NCBI GenBank assembly: GCA_947466085.1
Contig: CANIEC010000001.1
Coordinates: 1-64,000 of the forward strand
Source: Rhodospirillales bacterium
Lineage (GTDB): Bacteria; Pseudomonadota; Alphaproteobacteria; Reyranellales; Reyranellaceae
DNA length: 64,000 bases
Direction: 5' to 3'
Below are positions 25,200 to 34,233 of the stretch, in pieces. The position numbers and the translations under genes were made by a program. How positions within the stretch are numbered: position 1 is the first letter of the stretch; each line of letters begins with the position of its first letter. The notes beneath the pieces were generated by a model that worked only from the letters and a program-made list of their open reading frames with translations, did not search any database and had not been told where the DNA came from.

Positions 25200-26371
25200 C
25201 GCGGATCCTTCGCCAGCCGCGTCTCGACCACGCGCGCCCACAGGGTCGAGCCCAGGGTGAGCGCCTCGTCGTTGAAGTCGTAGCTGGGATTGTGGACCTC
25301 GCAGCCGCCCTCGCCGCCGCCATTGCCGATGTTGATGAAGGCGCCCGGCACCTGCTCGAGCATGTAGGAGAAGTCCTCGGAAGCCATCACGAACGGACCT
25401 TCGCGGTTCATGTTCTCCGGGCCCACGATCTCGGCCGCCACGTCGGCGATGAACTTCACGGCATCCTTGTCGTTCACCAGCGGCGGGAAGGCGATGCGCA
25501 CATCGGCCTTGGCGCTGCCGCCCAACGTCTGCGCGATACCGCTGGAGATGGTTTCGATTCGCTCCTTGATCAGCGCCATCGTCTCCTTGCGGAAGGCGCG
25601 GATCGTGCCGCGCAGGACGGCCTCCTGCGGGATCACGTTGTAGGCGTCGCCCGAGTGCATCTGGGTGACCGAGATCACCGCCGAATCGAGCGGCGCCACG
25701 TTGCGCGACACGACGCTCTGCAGCGCCGAGATGATCTGCGTGGCGATGATGACCGGATCGATGCCGGTTTCGGGGCGCGCGCCATGCGCTCCCTTGCCGG
25801 TGATGTGGATGTCGAACAGGCCGCCGCCCGCCATCTGCGGGCCCGAGCGGATGGCGAACTTGCCGACATCGAGCTTCGGCCTGTTGTGCATGCCGAAGAT
25901 GATCTCGCAGGGGAACTTCTGGAACAGCCCGTCCTTGACCATCGCCTCGGCGCCGCCGCGGCCCTCCTCGGCCGGCTGGAAGATCAGGTGCACGGTGCCG
26001 TCGAAGTTGCGGGTCGCCGCGAGATACTTCGCGGCGCCCAGCAGCATCGCGGTGTGTCCGTCATGACCGCAGGCATGCATGCGGCCCTTGTGCTGGCTGC
26101 GATGGTCGAACGTGTTCAGTTCGTCCATCGGCAGCGCGTCCATGTCGGCGCGCAAGCCGATGGCACGCGGATTGTTGCCGACGCGGATGGTGCCGACGAC
26201 GCCGGTCTTGCCGATGCCGGTCGTGACCTCGCAGCCCCACTCCTTCAGCTTCTGGGCCACGATGGTGCTGGTCCGCTCCTCCTCGAAACCAAGCTCGGGG
26301 TGCGCATGGATGTCGCGCCGGAGGGCGGTCAACTCGGCGGCGGCGGCGGCGATCAGCGGTTCGATTTTCAT
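25196..26371 (-). CDS. M20-family amidohydrolase (hippurate hydrolase-like)
   Basis: A 391-aa di-metal hydrolase: HAHPELGFEE at the start, metal site HACGHDGHTAMLLGA, the Glu pair in FQPAEEGRGG, and the dimerisation domain with GKGAHGARPETGIDP. These enzymes hydrolyse N-acyl amino acids or related amides in the cytoplasm. Full family length. It overlaps the next gene by GTGA and is 5 bp downstream of the alpha/beta hydrolase gene. Confidence 0.92.
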   Translation of the reverse strand: MKIEPLIAAAAAELTALRRDIHAHPELGFEEERTSTIVAQKLKEWGCEVTTGIGKTGVVGTIRVGNNPRAIGLRADMDALPMDELNTFDHRSQHKGRMHACGHDGHTAMLLGAAKYLAATRNFDGTVHLIFQPAEEGRGGAEAMVKDGLFQKFPCEIIFGMHNRPKLDVGKFAIRSGPQMAGGGLFDIHITGKGAHGARPETGIDPVIIATQIISALQSVVSRNVAPLDSAVISVTQMHSGDAYNVIPQEAVLRGTIRAFRKETMALIKERIETISSGIAQTLGGSAKADVRIAFPPLVNDKDAVKFIADVAAEIVGPENMNREGPFVMASEDFSYMLEQVPGAFINIGNGGGEGGCEVHNPSYDFNDEALTLGSTLWARVVETRLAKDPR

Positions 26372-26376
26372 GGCGG

Positions 26377-27171
26377 TCAGGACTCCAGCAGGAAGGCGGT
26401 CATTACACGACGAAACTCCGCGCCGTGCACGTTCGGATATGCATGGCCGCCGTCCGGCAGCACATAGGCGCGAGCGCCCGGAATCAGGCGCACCAGTTCC
26501 TCGGTGAAATAGAGCGGCGTCACCGTGTCGTCGCGGGCGCAGACGGCCAGGGTGCGTGCCGTCACCTGCTGCAACTGCTCGCGCCGGTCATGGGCCACGA
26601 TGGCGGCGATGCGCGACAGGACGATCTCGGGAACGGGAATGGTCTCCAGCGCCTTCGCCTCGGCGGCCACGAGGGTGGCATCGTGATCGCGCACCCAGGC
26701 GGGCGAATTGAGCGCCAGTGCGCTCGACTTCAGGTACGCCGCCGGCCCCAGTTCGCGCAGCATCAGCGAGCGCATCTCGAACAGCCGGCGGAAGAAGACG
26801 TCCGTCTTCGCCCACGTGGCGCTCAGCACCAGCCGATCGATCCGTCCGGGATGGTCGATCGCCAGGATCTGGCCCATCGCCCCACCGGTCGAGTGTCCGC
26901 ACCAGTGGACCTTGTCGTACCCCAGCCCCTCGATGAGCTGCAGCGCGTCGTCGGCCATCTGCTCGACGCTGTAGTCGATCCTCGACAGGCTGCTGCGCGC
27001 GGTGCCGCGGTGATCGTGCACGACGACGGTGAAATTCTTCGCCAGCTCGGACACGTTGTCGCCCCACCAGCGGCCATCGCCGCCCAGTCCAGCGACGAGA
27101 AACAGCGCAGGGCCGGTACCATGAACCTCGTAGTAGAGTTCGGCGCCGTCGCGCAGCTTGAACAGGGCCAT
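26377..27171 (-). CDS. Alpha/beta-fold hydrolase
   Basis: A 264-aa hydrolase. The oxyanion strand reads LFLVAGLGGDGRWW, the nucleophile elbow GHSTGGAMGQ (Ser about 95), the acid in CARDDTVTPLYF and the His in LPDGGHAYPN. It resembles 3-oxoadipate enol-lactonase and RutD. The ATG at 27171 has a GAGGAG site. It starts the M20 operon and is divergent from the MliC-like lipoprotein gene. Confidence 0.88.
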   Translation of the reverse strand: MALFKLRDGAELYYEVHGTGPALFLVAGLGGDGRWWGDNVSELAKNFTVVVHDHRGTARSSLSRIDYSVEQMADDALQLIEGLGYDKVHWCGHSTGGAMGQILAIDHPGRIDRLVLSATWAKTDVFFRRLFEMRSLMLRELGPAAYLKSSALALNSPAWVRDHDATLVAAEAKALETIPVPEIVLSRIAAIVAHDRREQLQQVTARTLAVCARDDTVTPLYFTEELVRLIPGARAYVLPDGGHAYPNVHGAEFRRVMTAFLLES

Positions 27172-27220
27172 TCCGTCTCCTCGGCGATTTGCTATGGTCA
27201 GCCCAGGAGGAAAGCGCACC

Positions 27221-27568
27221 ATGAAGCGCCTGTCGATTCTCGCGTTGATCCTGATTGGCGGCTGCGCCCCGAGGGACCAGCCGTTGACCAGCACGATTCC
27301 GCGGCCGTCACCCGACGAAGCGACGCCGACGGGCATTGCCTACCTGTGCGATGGCCGCAAGGAAGTGTCGGTGGTCTATGCCAAGAACCGCGCCTCGGTG
27401 ACGCTCGGCGATCGGACGTGGCGCCTCGAATACCAGGGCAACGCGCCGGGCTTCCGCTATGCCAGTACGAGCACCGAATGGGCCGGCCGCGACGATCTCG
27501 CCACTCTGCGGGAAACCGCCGGCAATCCCCTCGCCTTCAACTGTCGTCCCACCCGCCGCACGACGTGA
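27221..27568 (+). CDS. MliC/C-type lysozyme inhibitor-like lipoprotein
   Basis: A 115-aa protein with a lipoprotein signal peptide (lipobox region ALILIGGC, Cys about 15). The mature part matches the MliC pattern: AYLCDGRKEVSVVYAKN, VTLGDRTWRLEYQ, GFRYASTSTEWAGRDD and a second Cys in AFNCRP for the disulfide. Family members bind C-type lysozyme at the envelope. An AGGAGG site precedes the ATG. It ends 6 bp from the convergent DUF2474 gene. Confidence 0.8.
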   Translation: MKRLSILALILIGGCAPRDQPLTSTIPRPSPDEATPTGIAYLCDGRKEVSVVYAKNRASVTLGDRTWRLEYQGNAPGFRYASTSTEWAGRDDLATLRETAGNPLAFNCRPTRRTT

Positions 27569-27574
27569 GGCGGT

Positions 27575-27676
27575 TTATCTCAGCCAGAGCTTGATGGCGT
27601 AGCCGACCAGAGCCGTGACGCCGACGCCGGCAGCCCACAGGCCGACAAACCACAGCCACTGACGTGGCCCGGGCAT
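27575..27676 (-). CDS. DUF2474 family mini-protein of the cyd operon
   Basis: A 33-aa membrane peptide beginning MPGPRQWLWFVGLWAAG, with one hydrophobic helix and the ending AIKLWLR. The helix pattern and place immediately after cydB (13 bp gap) match DUF2474, a CydX-like small subunit found with CIO-type bd oxidases. It is too short for ordinary gene calling. A role as an oxidase accessory subunit is inferred. Confidence 0.75.
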   Translation of the reverse strand: MPGPRQWLWFVGLWAAGVGVTALVGYAIKLWLR

Positions 27677-27689
27677 CACTGACAGCCCA

Positions 27690-28691
27690 TCAGTGATAGC
27701 CCTCGTGGCCGGTCTTGCCTCGGAACACCCAGTAGGAATAGCCGGTGTAGGCGAGGATGATCGGCACCATGATCAGCACGCCGGGCAGCATGAACTTCAG
27801 GCTGTCATCCGGCGCGGCGGCATCCCAGATCGAAACCGACGGCGGCACAACGAAGGGATAGAGGCTGATCCCGAGGCCCGCCAAGCCCAGGCCGAACAGC
27901 GCAAGCGCCATCAGGAACGGCGTGTAGTGGTGCCCGCGACGCAGGCTCCAGAACAGCACGAAGGTGACGATCGCCACCAGGACCGGCACCTGGGCGGTGA
28001 ACAGAACCTGCGGCCAGGCGAACCAGCGCATCCAGTAGGCGTCGCGCAGGAAGGGCGTGGCGGCACTCACCGCCGCCATTGCCACGATCGTCGCGATCCC
28101 CAGGCGAAAAGCCATCCGATGGCAACGCTCCTGAAGCGAGCCCTCGCTCTTCATCACGAGCCAGGTCGAGCCCAGCAGCGCATAGCCGCAGACAAGGCTC
28201 ACGCCCACCAGCAGGCTGAACGGTGTCAGCCAGTCGAACCAGCCGCCGGCATAGGTACGGTTCTGGACGGCAATTCCCTGCAGCAGCGCGCCCAGGGTGA
28301 TGCCCTGCGCCAGCGCCGCCACGATCGAGCCGCCGGTGAAGGCCACGTCCCACAGCGGGCGATGACGCGGGTCGCGCCAGCGGAACTCGAAGGCCACGCC
28401 GCGAAAGACCAGCGCCAGCAGCATGGCGATGATGGGCGCATAGAGCGCCGAGAGGATCATGCCGTAGGCCAGCGGGAAGGCCGCCAGCAGGCCGCCTCCG
28501 CCCATCACCAGCCAGGTCTCGTTTCCGTCCCAGACCGGCGCCACAGAGTTGATCGCGCTGTCGCGCTCGCGGCCGACCGGCAGGAACGGGAACAGGATGC
28601 CGACACCGAGGTCGAACCCGTCCATGACGACATAGGCCAGGATGGCGAAGGCGATGATGAAGGCGAAGAACATCGGCAGGTCGAACGGCAT
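27690..28691 (-). CDS. cydB: Cytochrome bd-type quinol oxidase subunit II
   Basis: A 333-aa inner-membrane protein with about eight helices. The N-terminal YVVMDGFDLGVGILFPF and VWDGNETWLVMGGGGLLAAFP are the CydB signatures, and YPFVVPPSVSIWDAAAPDDS is the conserved periplasmic stretch. With CydA it forms the bd oxidase that reduces O2 with quinol electrons. It starts 2 bp after the cydA stop. The set belongs to the CIO (cyanide-insensitive) branch judging by CydA. Confidence 0.95.
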   Translation of the reverse strand: MPFDLPMFFAFIIAFAILAYVVMDGFDLGVGILFPFLPVGRERDSAINSVAPVWDGNETWLVMGGGGLLAAFPLAYGMILSALYAPIIAMLLALVFRGVAFEFRWRDPRHRPLWDVAFTGGSIVAALAQGITLGALLQGIAVQNRTYAGGWFDWLTPFSLLVGVSLVCGYALLGSTWLVMKSEGSLQERCHRMAFRLGIATIVAMAAVSAATPFLRDAYWMRWFAWPQVLFTAQVPVLVAIVTFVLFWSLRRGHHYTPFLMALALFGLGLAGLGISLYPFVVPPSVSIWDAAAPDDSLKFMLPGVLIMVPIILAYTGYSYWVFRGKTGHEGYH

Positions 28692-28693
28692 GA

Positions 28694-30127
28694 TCAGGCC
28701 TCCTTGCCGGTCGCGAGCGACTCGGCCACCGCCGGGGCAGGCGTGATGCCCGCGGCCCGCACCGGCTGGTCGCGCCGCGGCCCCTCCTCGCCGCGATGCG
28801 GCGGATGGGACATGAGCTTCAGGATGTAATAGGTGCCCGCGCCGAAGGCGAAGAAGTAGACGACGACGAAGGCGAGCAGCGACGCCCCCACTGCCGGCGC
28901 ATCGAGCGCCGACGCCGAATCGACCGTTCGCAGCAGGCCGTACACCGTATAGGGCTGACGCCCGACTTCCGTCGTCACCCACCCCGCGATGACGGCGACG
29001 AAGCCCGCCGGACCCATCACCAATGCGAAGCGATGCAGCAGCGGCCAGTCGTAAAGGCGCCTGCGCACGCGCGCGAGCAGGCTGAACGCTGCCAGCAACA
29101 GCATCAACATGCCCATGCCGACCATGATGCGGAAGGCCCAGAACACGACGGGCACCGGCGGCCAGTCCTTGCGGTCGACCGTGTCGAGCCCCTTCAGCGG
29201 CGCGTCCCACGAATGCTTCAGGATCAGCGACGAGGCCTTGGGAATCTCGACGGCGAACAGGTTCTTGCCCGTGGCCTCGTCCGGCCAGCCGAACAGCACC
29301 AGCGGCGCGCCGTCGGGGTAGCTCTTGAAGTGGCCTTCCATGGCCATGACCTTGACGGGCTGGTGCTCCAGCGTGTTCAGCCCGTGCTGGTCGCCGGCAA
29401 GGATCTGCAGCGGCGCCACGACGGTGATCATGCCCATCGCCATCGAGAACATGACGCGCGCGCCCTCGTTCGCCCCTCCTTCAGAAGATCTGGTACGCAG
29501 CAGATGCCACGCGCCGACGGCACCCACGACAAGTGCCGTCGTCAGATAGGCGCCGAACACCGTATGCACGAGGCGGTACGGAAAGGACGGGTTGAAGATG
29601 ATCGCCCACCAGTCGGCCGGCACGAACTGGCCGCCCGCATTGATCGCGTATCCGGCCGGCGTCTGCATCCAGCTGTTGGCCGAGAGGATCCAGAAGGCCG
29701 AGAAGAAGGTCCCGACCGCGACGGCGAGGGTCGCCGCGAAATGCAGCCCTTTGCCCACACGGTTCATGCCGAACAGCATGACGCCGAGGAAGCCCGCCTC
29801 GAGGAAGAAGGCCGTCAGTACCTCATAGGCCATCAGCGGGCCGATCACCGGCCCTGCCTTGTCGGAGAACACCGACCAGTTGGTGCCGAACTGGTAGGAC
29901 ATTACGATGCCCGACACGACACCCATGCCGAAGGCGAGCGCGAAGATCTTCAGCCAGTACTTGAAGAGGTCGAGATAGACCTGTCGTCCGGTCCACAGCC
30001 ACAGCCCCTCGAGCACGGCGAGGAAGCTCGCCAGGCCGATCGAGAAGGATGGGAAGATGAAGTGGAACGAGACGGTGAAAGCGAATTGCAGTCTCGCGAG
30101 GAAGATGGCGTCCAGTCCCTCGAACAT
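28694..30127 (-). CDS. cydA: Cytochrome bd-type quinol oxidase subunit I, CIO-like
   Basis: A 477-aa membrane subunit with about nine helices. The heme-b595 ligand His22 (TVSFHFIFPS), the second His in RLVHTVFGAYL and the GWPD...WDAPLKGLD Q-loop region are visible. The Q-loop is short, as in CioA oxidases, which stay active with cyanide and sulfide. The ATG at 30127 or a GTG three bases earlier may start it. It follows the MocR gene by only 10 bp on the same strand, which is unusual for a cyd operon. Confidence 0.95.
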   Translation of the reverse strand: MFEGLDAIFLARLQFAFTVSFHFIFPSFSIGLASFLAVLEGLWLWTGRQVYLDLFKYWLKIFALAFGMGVVSGIVMSYQFGTNWSVFSDKAGPVIGPLMAYEVLTAFFLEAGFLGVMLFGMNRVGKGLHFAATLAVAVGTFFSAFWILSANSWMQTPAGYAINAGGQFVPADWWAIIFNPSFPYRLVHTVFGAYLTTALVVGAVGAWHLLRTRSSEGGANEGARVMFSMAMGMITVVAPLQILAGDQHGLNTLEHQPVKVMAMEGHFKSYPDGAPLVLFGWPDEATGKNLFAVEIPKASSLILKHSWDAPLKGLDTVDRKDWPPVPVVFWAFRIMVGMGMLMLLLAAFSLLARVRRRLYDWPLLHRFALVMGPAGFVAVIAGWVTTEVGRQPYTVYGLLRTVDSASALDAPAVGASLLAFVVVYFFAFGAGTYYILKLMSHPPHRGEEGPRRDQPVRAAGITPAPAVAESLATGKEA

Positions 30128-30137
30128 CACGTTCTCC

Positions 30138-31511
30138 CTAGACGATGCGCGACGCGTAAGCGGGCGACTTCAATGCGACGACCAGTACATCCAGCGCCGC
30201 CACGAGGTCCGCGCGGCTGCGCGCCGCACCCAGCGCGATGCGAATCGCGTGCTCCGGCTCGCCATCGACGCTGAAACTGTCGCTCGTGACCACGGCAAGC
30301 CCCTGTCGCTGAACGTGCGCCGCAAATTCCGCGCGGGTCCACGTGGCCGGCAGTTTCAGCCACACGTGAAGCCCCTTGGAGTGAGCGGCGTAGTTGTGAC
30401 CCGATAGCGCCTTGATCGCCAGCCCCTGTCTTGCCGCAGCCTCCGTCGCGACGGCCGACACGATGGCGTCGGCGCTGCCATCGGCAAACCAGCGCGAGAC
30501 CAGTGCAACCATCAGCGGCGCCGGCATCTGCGACACCGTGCGCAAGGCATTGGCAATCCCCGATGCGGCCGTGCGATCGGGCGCCAGCACATGGGCGACG
30601 CGCAAACCCGGGGCCATGCATTTCGACAGCGTCATCGCGAGATAACTGCGCTCGGGGATGAGCGTCGAAATCGGCAGGGCCTTCGGTTCGAAACTTCCAT
30701 ACGCGTCGTCCTCGATCAGCATCAGATCGTGACGGCGAATGACCGCCGCAAGCTCCCCGCGACGTTCTGGACCGATCGTCGTGGTCGTCGGATTGTGAAT
30801 CGTCGGCAGGAGATAGACCGCCTTGGGGGCGTGCAGGCGGCAGGCCTCGCCGAGCGCCTGCGGGTTCATGCCCTCGACGTCCGAAGCCACACCGACAAGG
30901 CGAACGCCCAGCGATGCGGCGGCCGACCTGAACCCGGGATAGGTGAGCCGGTCGGTGAGCACGACGTCGCCCGGCCGCGTCACCGCGAGCAGCACTGCCA
31001 GCAGTGCGCTCTGGGTGCCGGGAGAGATGACGAGCCGTTCCGCTTCGATCGTGGGAACGCGCCGCCGCAGCCAGTCGGCCGCAATGCCTCGGTCGACCGT
31101 GCTGCCACCCGCCTGCTGGTAACTCAGGAGATCGGAGAAGCCGTGGTCACGCTGCAGGGCCGCCAGCCCCCGCATGATGCGACCTTCGAGATCGGCCTCG
31201 ATGGGCGACGGCGGCAGGTTCATCGACAGGTCGACGTCGATGCCGGCGGCGGCGCGGCTGGCCGGCCGGGTACGGTTTTCCGCAACGAAGGTGCCCTGCC
31301 CGACCTTTGCATCCGTCAGGCCCCGGCGGCGCGCCTCGTTGTAGGCGCGCGTCACCGTCGTCAGGTCCACGTCCAGTAAAGCCGCAAGGGCGCGATGGGT
31401 CGGCAGGCGTTGCCCGCGATGGAGACGACCCGAGGCGATGTCGCGCTCAAGCGCCTGCACGATCCCCTCGTAGACCGGCCCGCTGGCATCAAGCGTAGGG
31501 TTCCAATCCAT
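30138..31511 (-). CDS. MocR-type (GntR/aminotransferase) transcriptional regulator
   Basis: A 457-aa fusion regulator. Residues 10-75 form a GntR winged helix (YEGIVQALERDIASGRL, THRALAALLDVDLTTVTRAY). Residues about 90-450 form a PLP-dependent fold type I domain: ISPGTQSALLAVLLAVT, IHNPTTTT, IEDDAYGSF and the Schiff-base Lys in MTLSKCMAPGLR. It should bind PLP or a PLP-amino adduct as signal. It is co-oriented with and 10 bp upstream of cydA, and divergent from the DUF983 gene; the intergenic repeats suggest autoregulation. Confidence 0.9.
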   Translation of the reverse strand: MDWNPTLDASGPVYEGIVQALERDIASGRLHRGQRLPTHRALAALLDVDLTTVTRAYNEARRRGLTDAKVGQGTFVAENRTRPASRAAAGIDVDLSMNLPPSPIEADLEGRIMRGLAALQRDHGFSDLLSYQQAGGSTVDRGIAADWLRRRVPTIEAERLVISPGTQSALLAVLLAVTRPGDVVLTDRLTYPGFRSAAASLGVRLVGVASDVEGMNPQALGEACRLHAPKAVYLLPTIHNPTTTTIGPERRGELAAVIRRHDLMLIEDDAYGSFEPKALPISTLIPERSYLAMTLSKCMAPGLRVAHVLAPDRTAASGIANALRTVSQMPAPLMVALVSRWFADGSADAIVSAVATEAAARQGLAIKALSGHNYAAHSKGLHVWLKLPATWTRAEFAAHVQRQGLAVVTSDSFSVDGEPEHAIRIALGAARSRADLVAALDVLVVALKSPAYASRIV

Positions 31512-31560
31512 ACAATATCACTCCGCGTCCTTGAATGTATGGCTCACCGTATGGATATAC
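31508..31560. promoter_or_regulatory. Candidate MocR operator in the MocR/DUF983 divergent region
   Basis: GTATGG occurs twice as a direct repeat (31537-31542 and 31549-31554, 12-bp period), and CCATACA at 31508-31514 is the inverse of TGTATGG at 31536-31542. The inverse copy covers the MocR start codon. Spaced direct plus inverted half-sites are how several MocR regulators bind DNA. Operator status is inferred from position and symmetry. Confidence 0.5.
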
Positions 31561-31585
31561 AAGCCGACAATCGATGGAGGACGTG

Positions 31586-31972
31586 ATGGCTGAAAAGGGC
31601 GGTCTTTATCTCCTGCGGGGCATGCTCGGACGCTGCCCGGCCTGTGGCGAGGGCAAGCTGTTTCGCGCCTTCGTAAAGGTCGCCGATCGTTGTCCGGCCT
31701 GCGGCGAGGATCTGCACCATCATCGCGCCGACGATTTCCCGGCCTATCTGACGATCTTCCTGGTCGGGCATCTGGTCGTGCCGCTGGCGATGTATGTCGA
31801 GATCGCCCACCAGCCGTCCTACTGGTTCCACGCCGCCGTCTGGGGGCCGCTGGTGATCATCCTGTCGATCGGCCTGCTTCAGCCGATCAAGGGCATGATC
31901 GTCGCGCTGCAGTGGCACATGGGCATGCACGGGTTCGCCGCAGCGAAGCAGGCCCGCGCCGAATACTGTTAG
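31586..31972 (+). CDS. DUF983 family zinc-ribbon membrane protein
   Basis: A 128-aa protein with two CPAC motifs (GRCPACGEGKLF and DRCPACGEDLHHH) making a zinc ribbon, followed by two hydrophobic segments (PAYLTIFLVGHLVVPLAMYV and VWGPLVIILSIGLLQPIKG). The family is widespread in alphaproteobacteria, without a settled function, and is often near respiratory genes. The ATG at 31586 has GGAGG before it; an in-frame ATG at 31535 lies inside the operator region and is less likely. Confidence 0.88.
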   Translation: MAEKGGLYLLRGMLGRCPACGEGKLFRAFVKVADRCPACGEDLHHHRADDFPAYLTIFLVGHLVVPLAMYVEIAHQPSYWFHAAVWGPLVIILSIGLLQPIKGMIVALQWHMGMHGFAAAKQARAEYC

Positions 31973-32202
31973 TCGCCCTCTCGACCCGCATTTCCCGGAT
32001 GGACCGTTGAAAGTGGCGGCGCCGAGTCCATTCGAACCGCAGGATCCGGCATCTTGAGTGGGTGAAGCCGATCCAATGCTCAAGCTCGCTCCGCCACGGC
32101 CCTCCAAATCACCCACACGAAACCGGGAAGAGTCCAAACTCAGAACGCGGGCTCCTTGCGCTCTGCGATCGCCGACGTGACAATGGCGTCGAGAGGAAGA
32201 CC

Positions 32203-34140
32203 ATGCCCGATGCCATCGCCGAGACTCTGACGCACGCGGCCCCCGGCCATCCGCTCGATCCATTGACCCCCGACGAGATACGCCAGGCGTCGGCTGCCGT
32301 GCGAGCGGCACACGATCTCGGGCCGGGCATGATGTTCGAAACGGTGAGCCTGCACGAACCCGACAAGAGCGTCGTAAAGGACTTCCGGGCGGGTGCGTCG
32401 TTTCCCCGCGAGGCGTTCGTTTGCGCTTTCGACCGCACCAACGGCCAGGTCTGGGAGGCCCGGGTGGACCTCGTCGCCGACAAGGTCGTCGACTGGCAGC
32501 ACGTTCCCGGCGTCCGGCCGCGCATCCTGCTCGACGACATAACGCTGGTCGGAGAGGTGGCGCGGGCCGATCCCCGCTTCCGCGAGGCCCTGGCCCGGCG
32601 CGGCATAACCGACATCGAAAACGTCCAGGTCGACCCCTGGTCGGCCGGCAACTACGGGCTGCCGGACGAAGAGGGCCGGCGGCTCTCGCATACTTTCTGC
32701 TGGTACCGCAGCGAGAAGAACGACAACGGCTACGCCCACCCCATCGAGGGCCTCTGTGCCGTCGTCGATCTCGACCGTGCCGAGGTGCTGCGCGTCGACG
32801 ATTACGGCGTAGCCGACGTCCCGAGGACCGATCGCAACTATGCCGCCCGCTATCGAAGCGTTTTTCGCGATGACGTGAAGCCGCTGGAAATCGTCCAGCC
32901 GGCCGGCCCGAGCTTCGTCGTCGAGGGCAACGAGGTACGCTGGCAGAAGTGGCGCTTCCGCGTCGGCTTCAATGCCCGTGAAGGGCTGGTACTGCATGCG
33001 ATCGGCTACGAGGACGATGGACGGCTGCGGTCGGTGCTGCACCGGGCCGCGTTGTCCGAGATGGTCGTGCCCTACGGACACCCCGGCGGCGGGCATTTTC
33101 GCAAGAATGCCTTCGATGTCGGCGAGTACGGCATCGGCGTGCTCGCCAATTCCCTGACCCTGGGCTGCGACTGTCTCGGCGCCATCCGCTACTTCGACGC
33201 CTGGCTGGCCGACAGCAAGGGCGATCCCTACTGCATCGAGAGCGCGGTCTGCCTGCACGAGGAGGATTTCGGCATCCTGTGGAAGCATACCGACCTGTTC
33301 ACGGGCGAGGTCGACGTGAGGCGCGCGCGGCGGCTGGTCGTATCGTCGATCTCGACCATCGGCAACTATGAGTACGGCTCGTTCTGGTATTTCCACCAGG
33401 ACGGCTCGATCCACTTCGAGATGAAGGCGACCGGTATCATGAACACCGCCGGCCTGCGGCCCGGCGAAGCGCCGGATTATGGGACGATCGTGTCGCCGGG
33501 CGTCTATGCCCACTACCATCAGCACGTCTTCAACATGCGCCTCGACGTGGCGGTTGACGGCGAGCGCAACCGTGTCGTCGAGGTCGACACCGTGGCGTTG
33601 CCCATGGGCGCCGACAATCCGTACGGCAATGCCTTCACCACGCGCCAGACGGTCCTGGCAACCGAACTGGGCGCGCAGCGCAACGTCGACTTCAACGCCG
33701 CGCGCTTCTGGAAGATCGAGAGTGCCGAGGCTCGCAACGGGCTGGGCCAGCCCACCGCCTACAAGTTGCTGCCGTTGAGCCCGATCCCCACCTTCTCACA
33801 TCCCCAGTCGATGGTGACCCGGCGCGCGGCCTTCATGACCCGGCAGCTCTGGGTCACCGCCTACCATCCCGACGAGATCTACGCGGCCGGCCGGTACCCC
33901 AACCAGAGCAGCGGCGGCGACGGATTGCCGGCCTGGACGGCCTCGGACCGCCCGCTGGTCGATACCGATCTCGTGATCTGGCACAGCTTCGGTCTGCACC
34001 ATATTCCGCGCCCTGAGGACTTCCCGGTCCAGCCGGTGATCACCGCCGGTTTCGCCCTTCATCCCACCGGATTCTTCACGGAAAACCCGGCGCTCGATGT
34101 CCCGCCCTCCGCAAGCAGCATGAGCTGCTGCGTCGACTGA
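32203..34140 (+). CDS. Copper-containing primary amine oxidase
   Basis: A 645-aa enzyme oxidising primary amines to aldehydes with H2O2 and ammonia. Tyr389 in TIGNYEYGSFWY is the topaquinone precursor, Asp305 in AFDVGEYGIG the catalytic base, and the copper ligands are His439, His441 (HQHVFNMRLD) and His620 (FALHPTGFF). There is no signal peptide, so it is cytosolic as in tyramine/histamine oxidases. GAGGAAG precedes the ATG. The preceding 230 bp hold no gene. No aldehyde dehydrogenase or amine transporter is next to it. Confidence 0.93.
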   Translation: MPDAIAETLTHAAPGHPLDPLTPDEIRQASAAVRAAHDLGPGMMFETVSLHEPDKSVVKDFRAGASFPREAFVCAFDRTNGQVWEARVDLVADKVVDWQHVPGVRPRILLDDITLVGEVARADPRFREALARRGITDIENVQVDPWSAGNYGLPDEEGRRLSHTFCWYRSEKNDNGYAHPIEGLCAVVDLDRAEVLRVDDYGVADVPRTDRNYAARYRSVFRDDVKPLEIVQPAGPSFVVEGNEVRWQKWRFRVGFNAREGLVLHAIGYEDDGRLRSVLHRAALSEMVVPYGHPGGGHFRKNAFDVGEYGIGVLANSLTLGCDCLGAIRYFDAWLADSKGDPYCIESAVCLHEEDFGILWKHTDLFTGEVDVRRARRLVVSSISTIGNYEYGSFWYFHQDGSIHFEMKATGIMNTAGLRPGEAPDYGTIVSPGVYAHYHQHVFNMRLDVAVDGERNRVVEVDTVALPMGADNPYGNAFTTRQTVLATELGAQRNVDFNAARFWKIESAEARNGLGQPTAYKLLPLSPIPTFSHPQSMVTRRAAFMTRQLWVTAYHPDEIYAAGRYPNQSSGGDGLPAWTASDRPLVDTDLVIWHSFGLHHIPRPEDFPVQPVITAGFALHPTGFFTENPALDVPPSASSMSCCVD

Positions 34141-34203
34141 CGCGGCCTCGATGGAAGGCCCGGAAGAAGACGCGTAAACGGCTCCAAGCAGGATCGACCT
34201 GCG

Positions 34204-34219
34204 TCCGGGCGCCCCCGGA
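34204..34219. terminator. Small GC hairpin between amine oxidase and asparaginase genes
   Basis: TCCGGG and CCCGGA form a 6-bp stem around CGCC in the 93-bp gap between two convergent genes. It is the only obvious fold there. No T-run follows on either strand, so termination is a weak inference. Confidence 0.35.
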
Positions 34220-34233
34220 TGGGAGAGGCCCGC

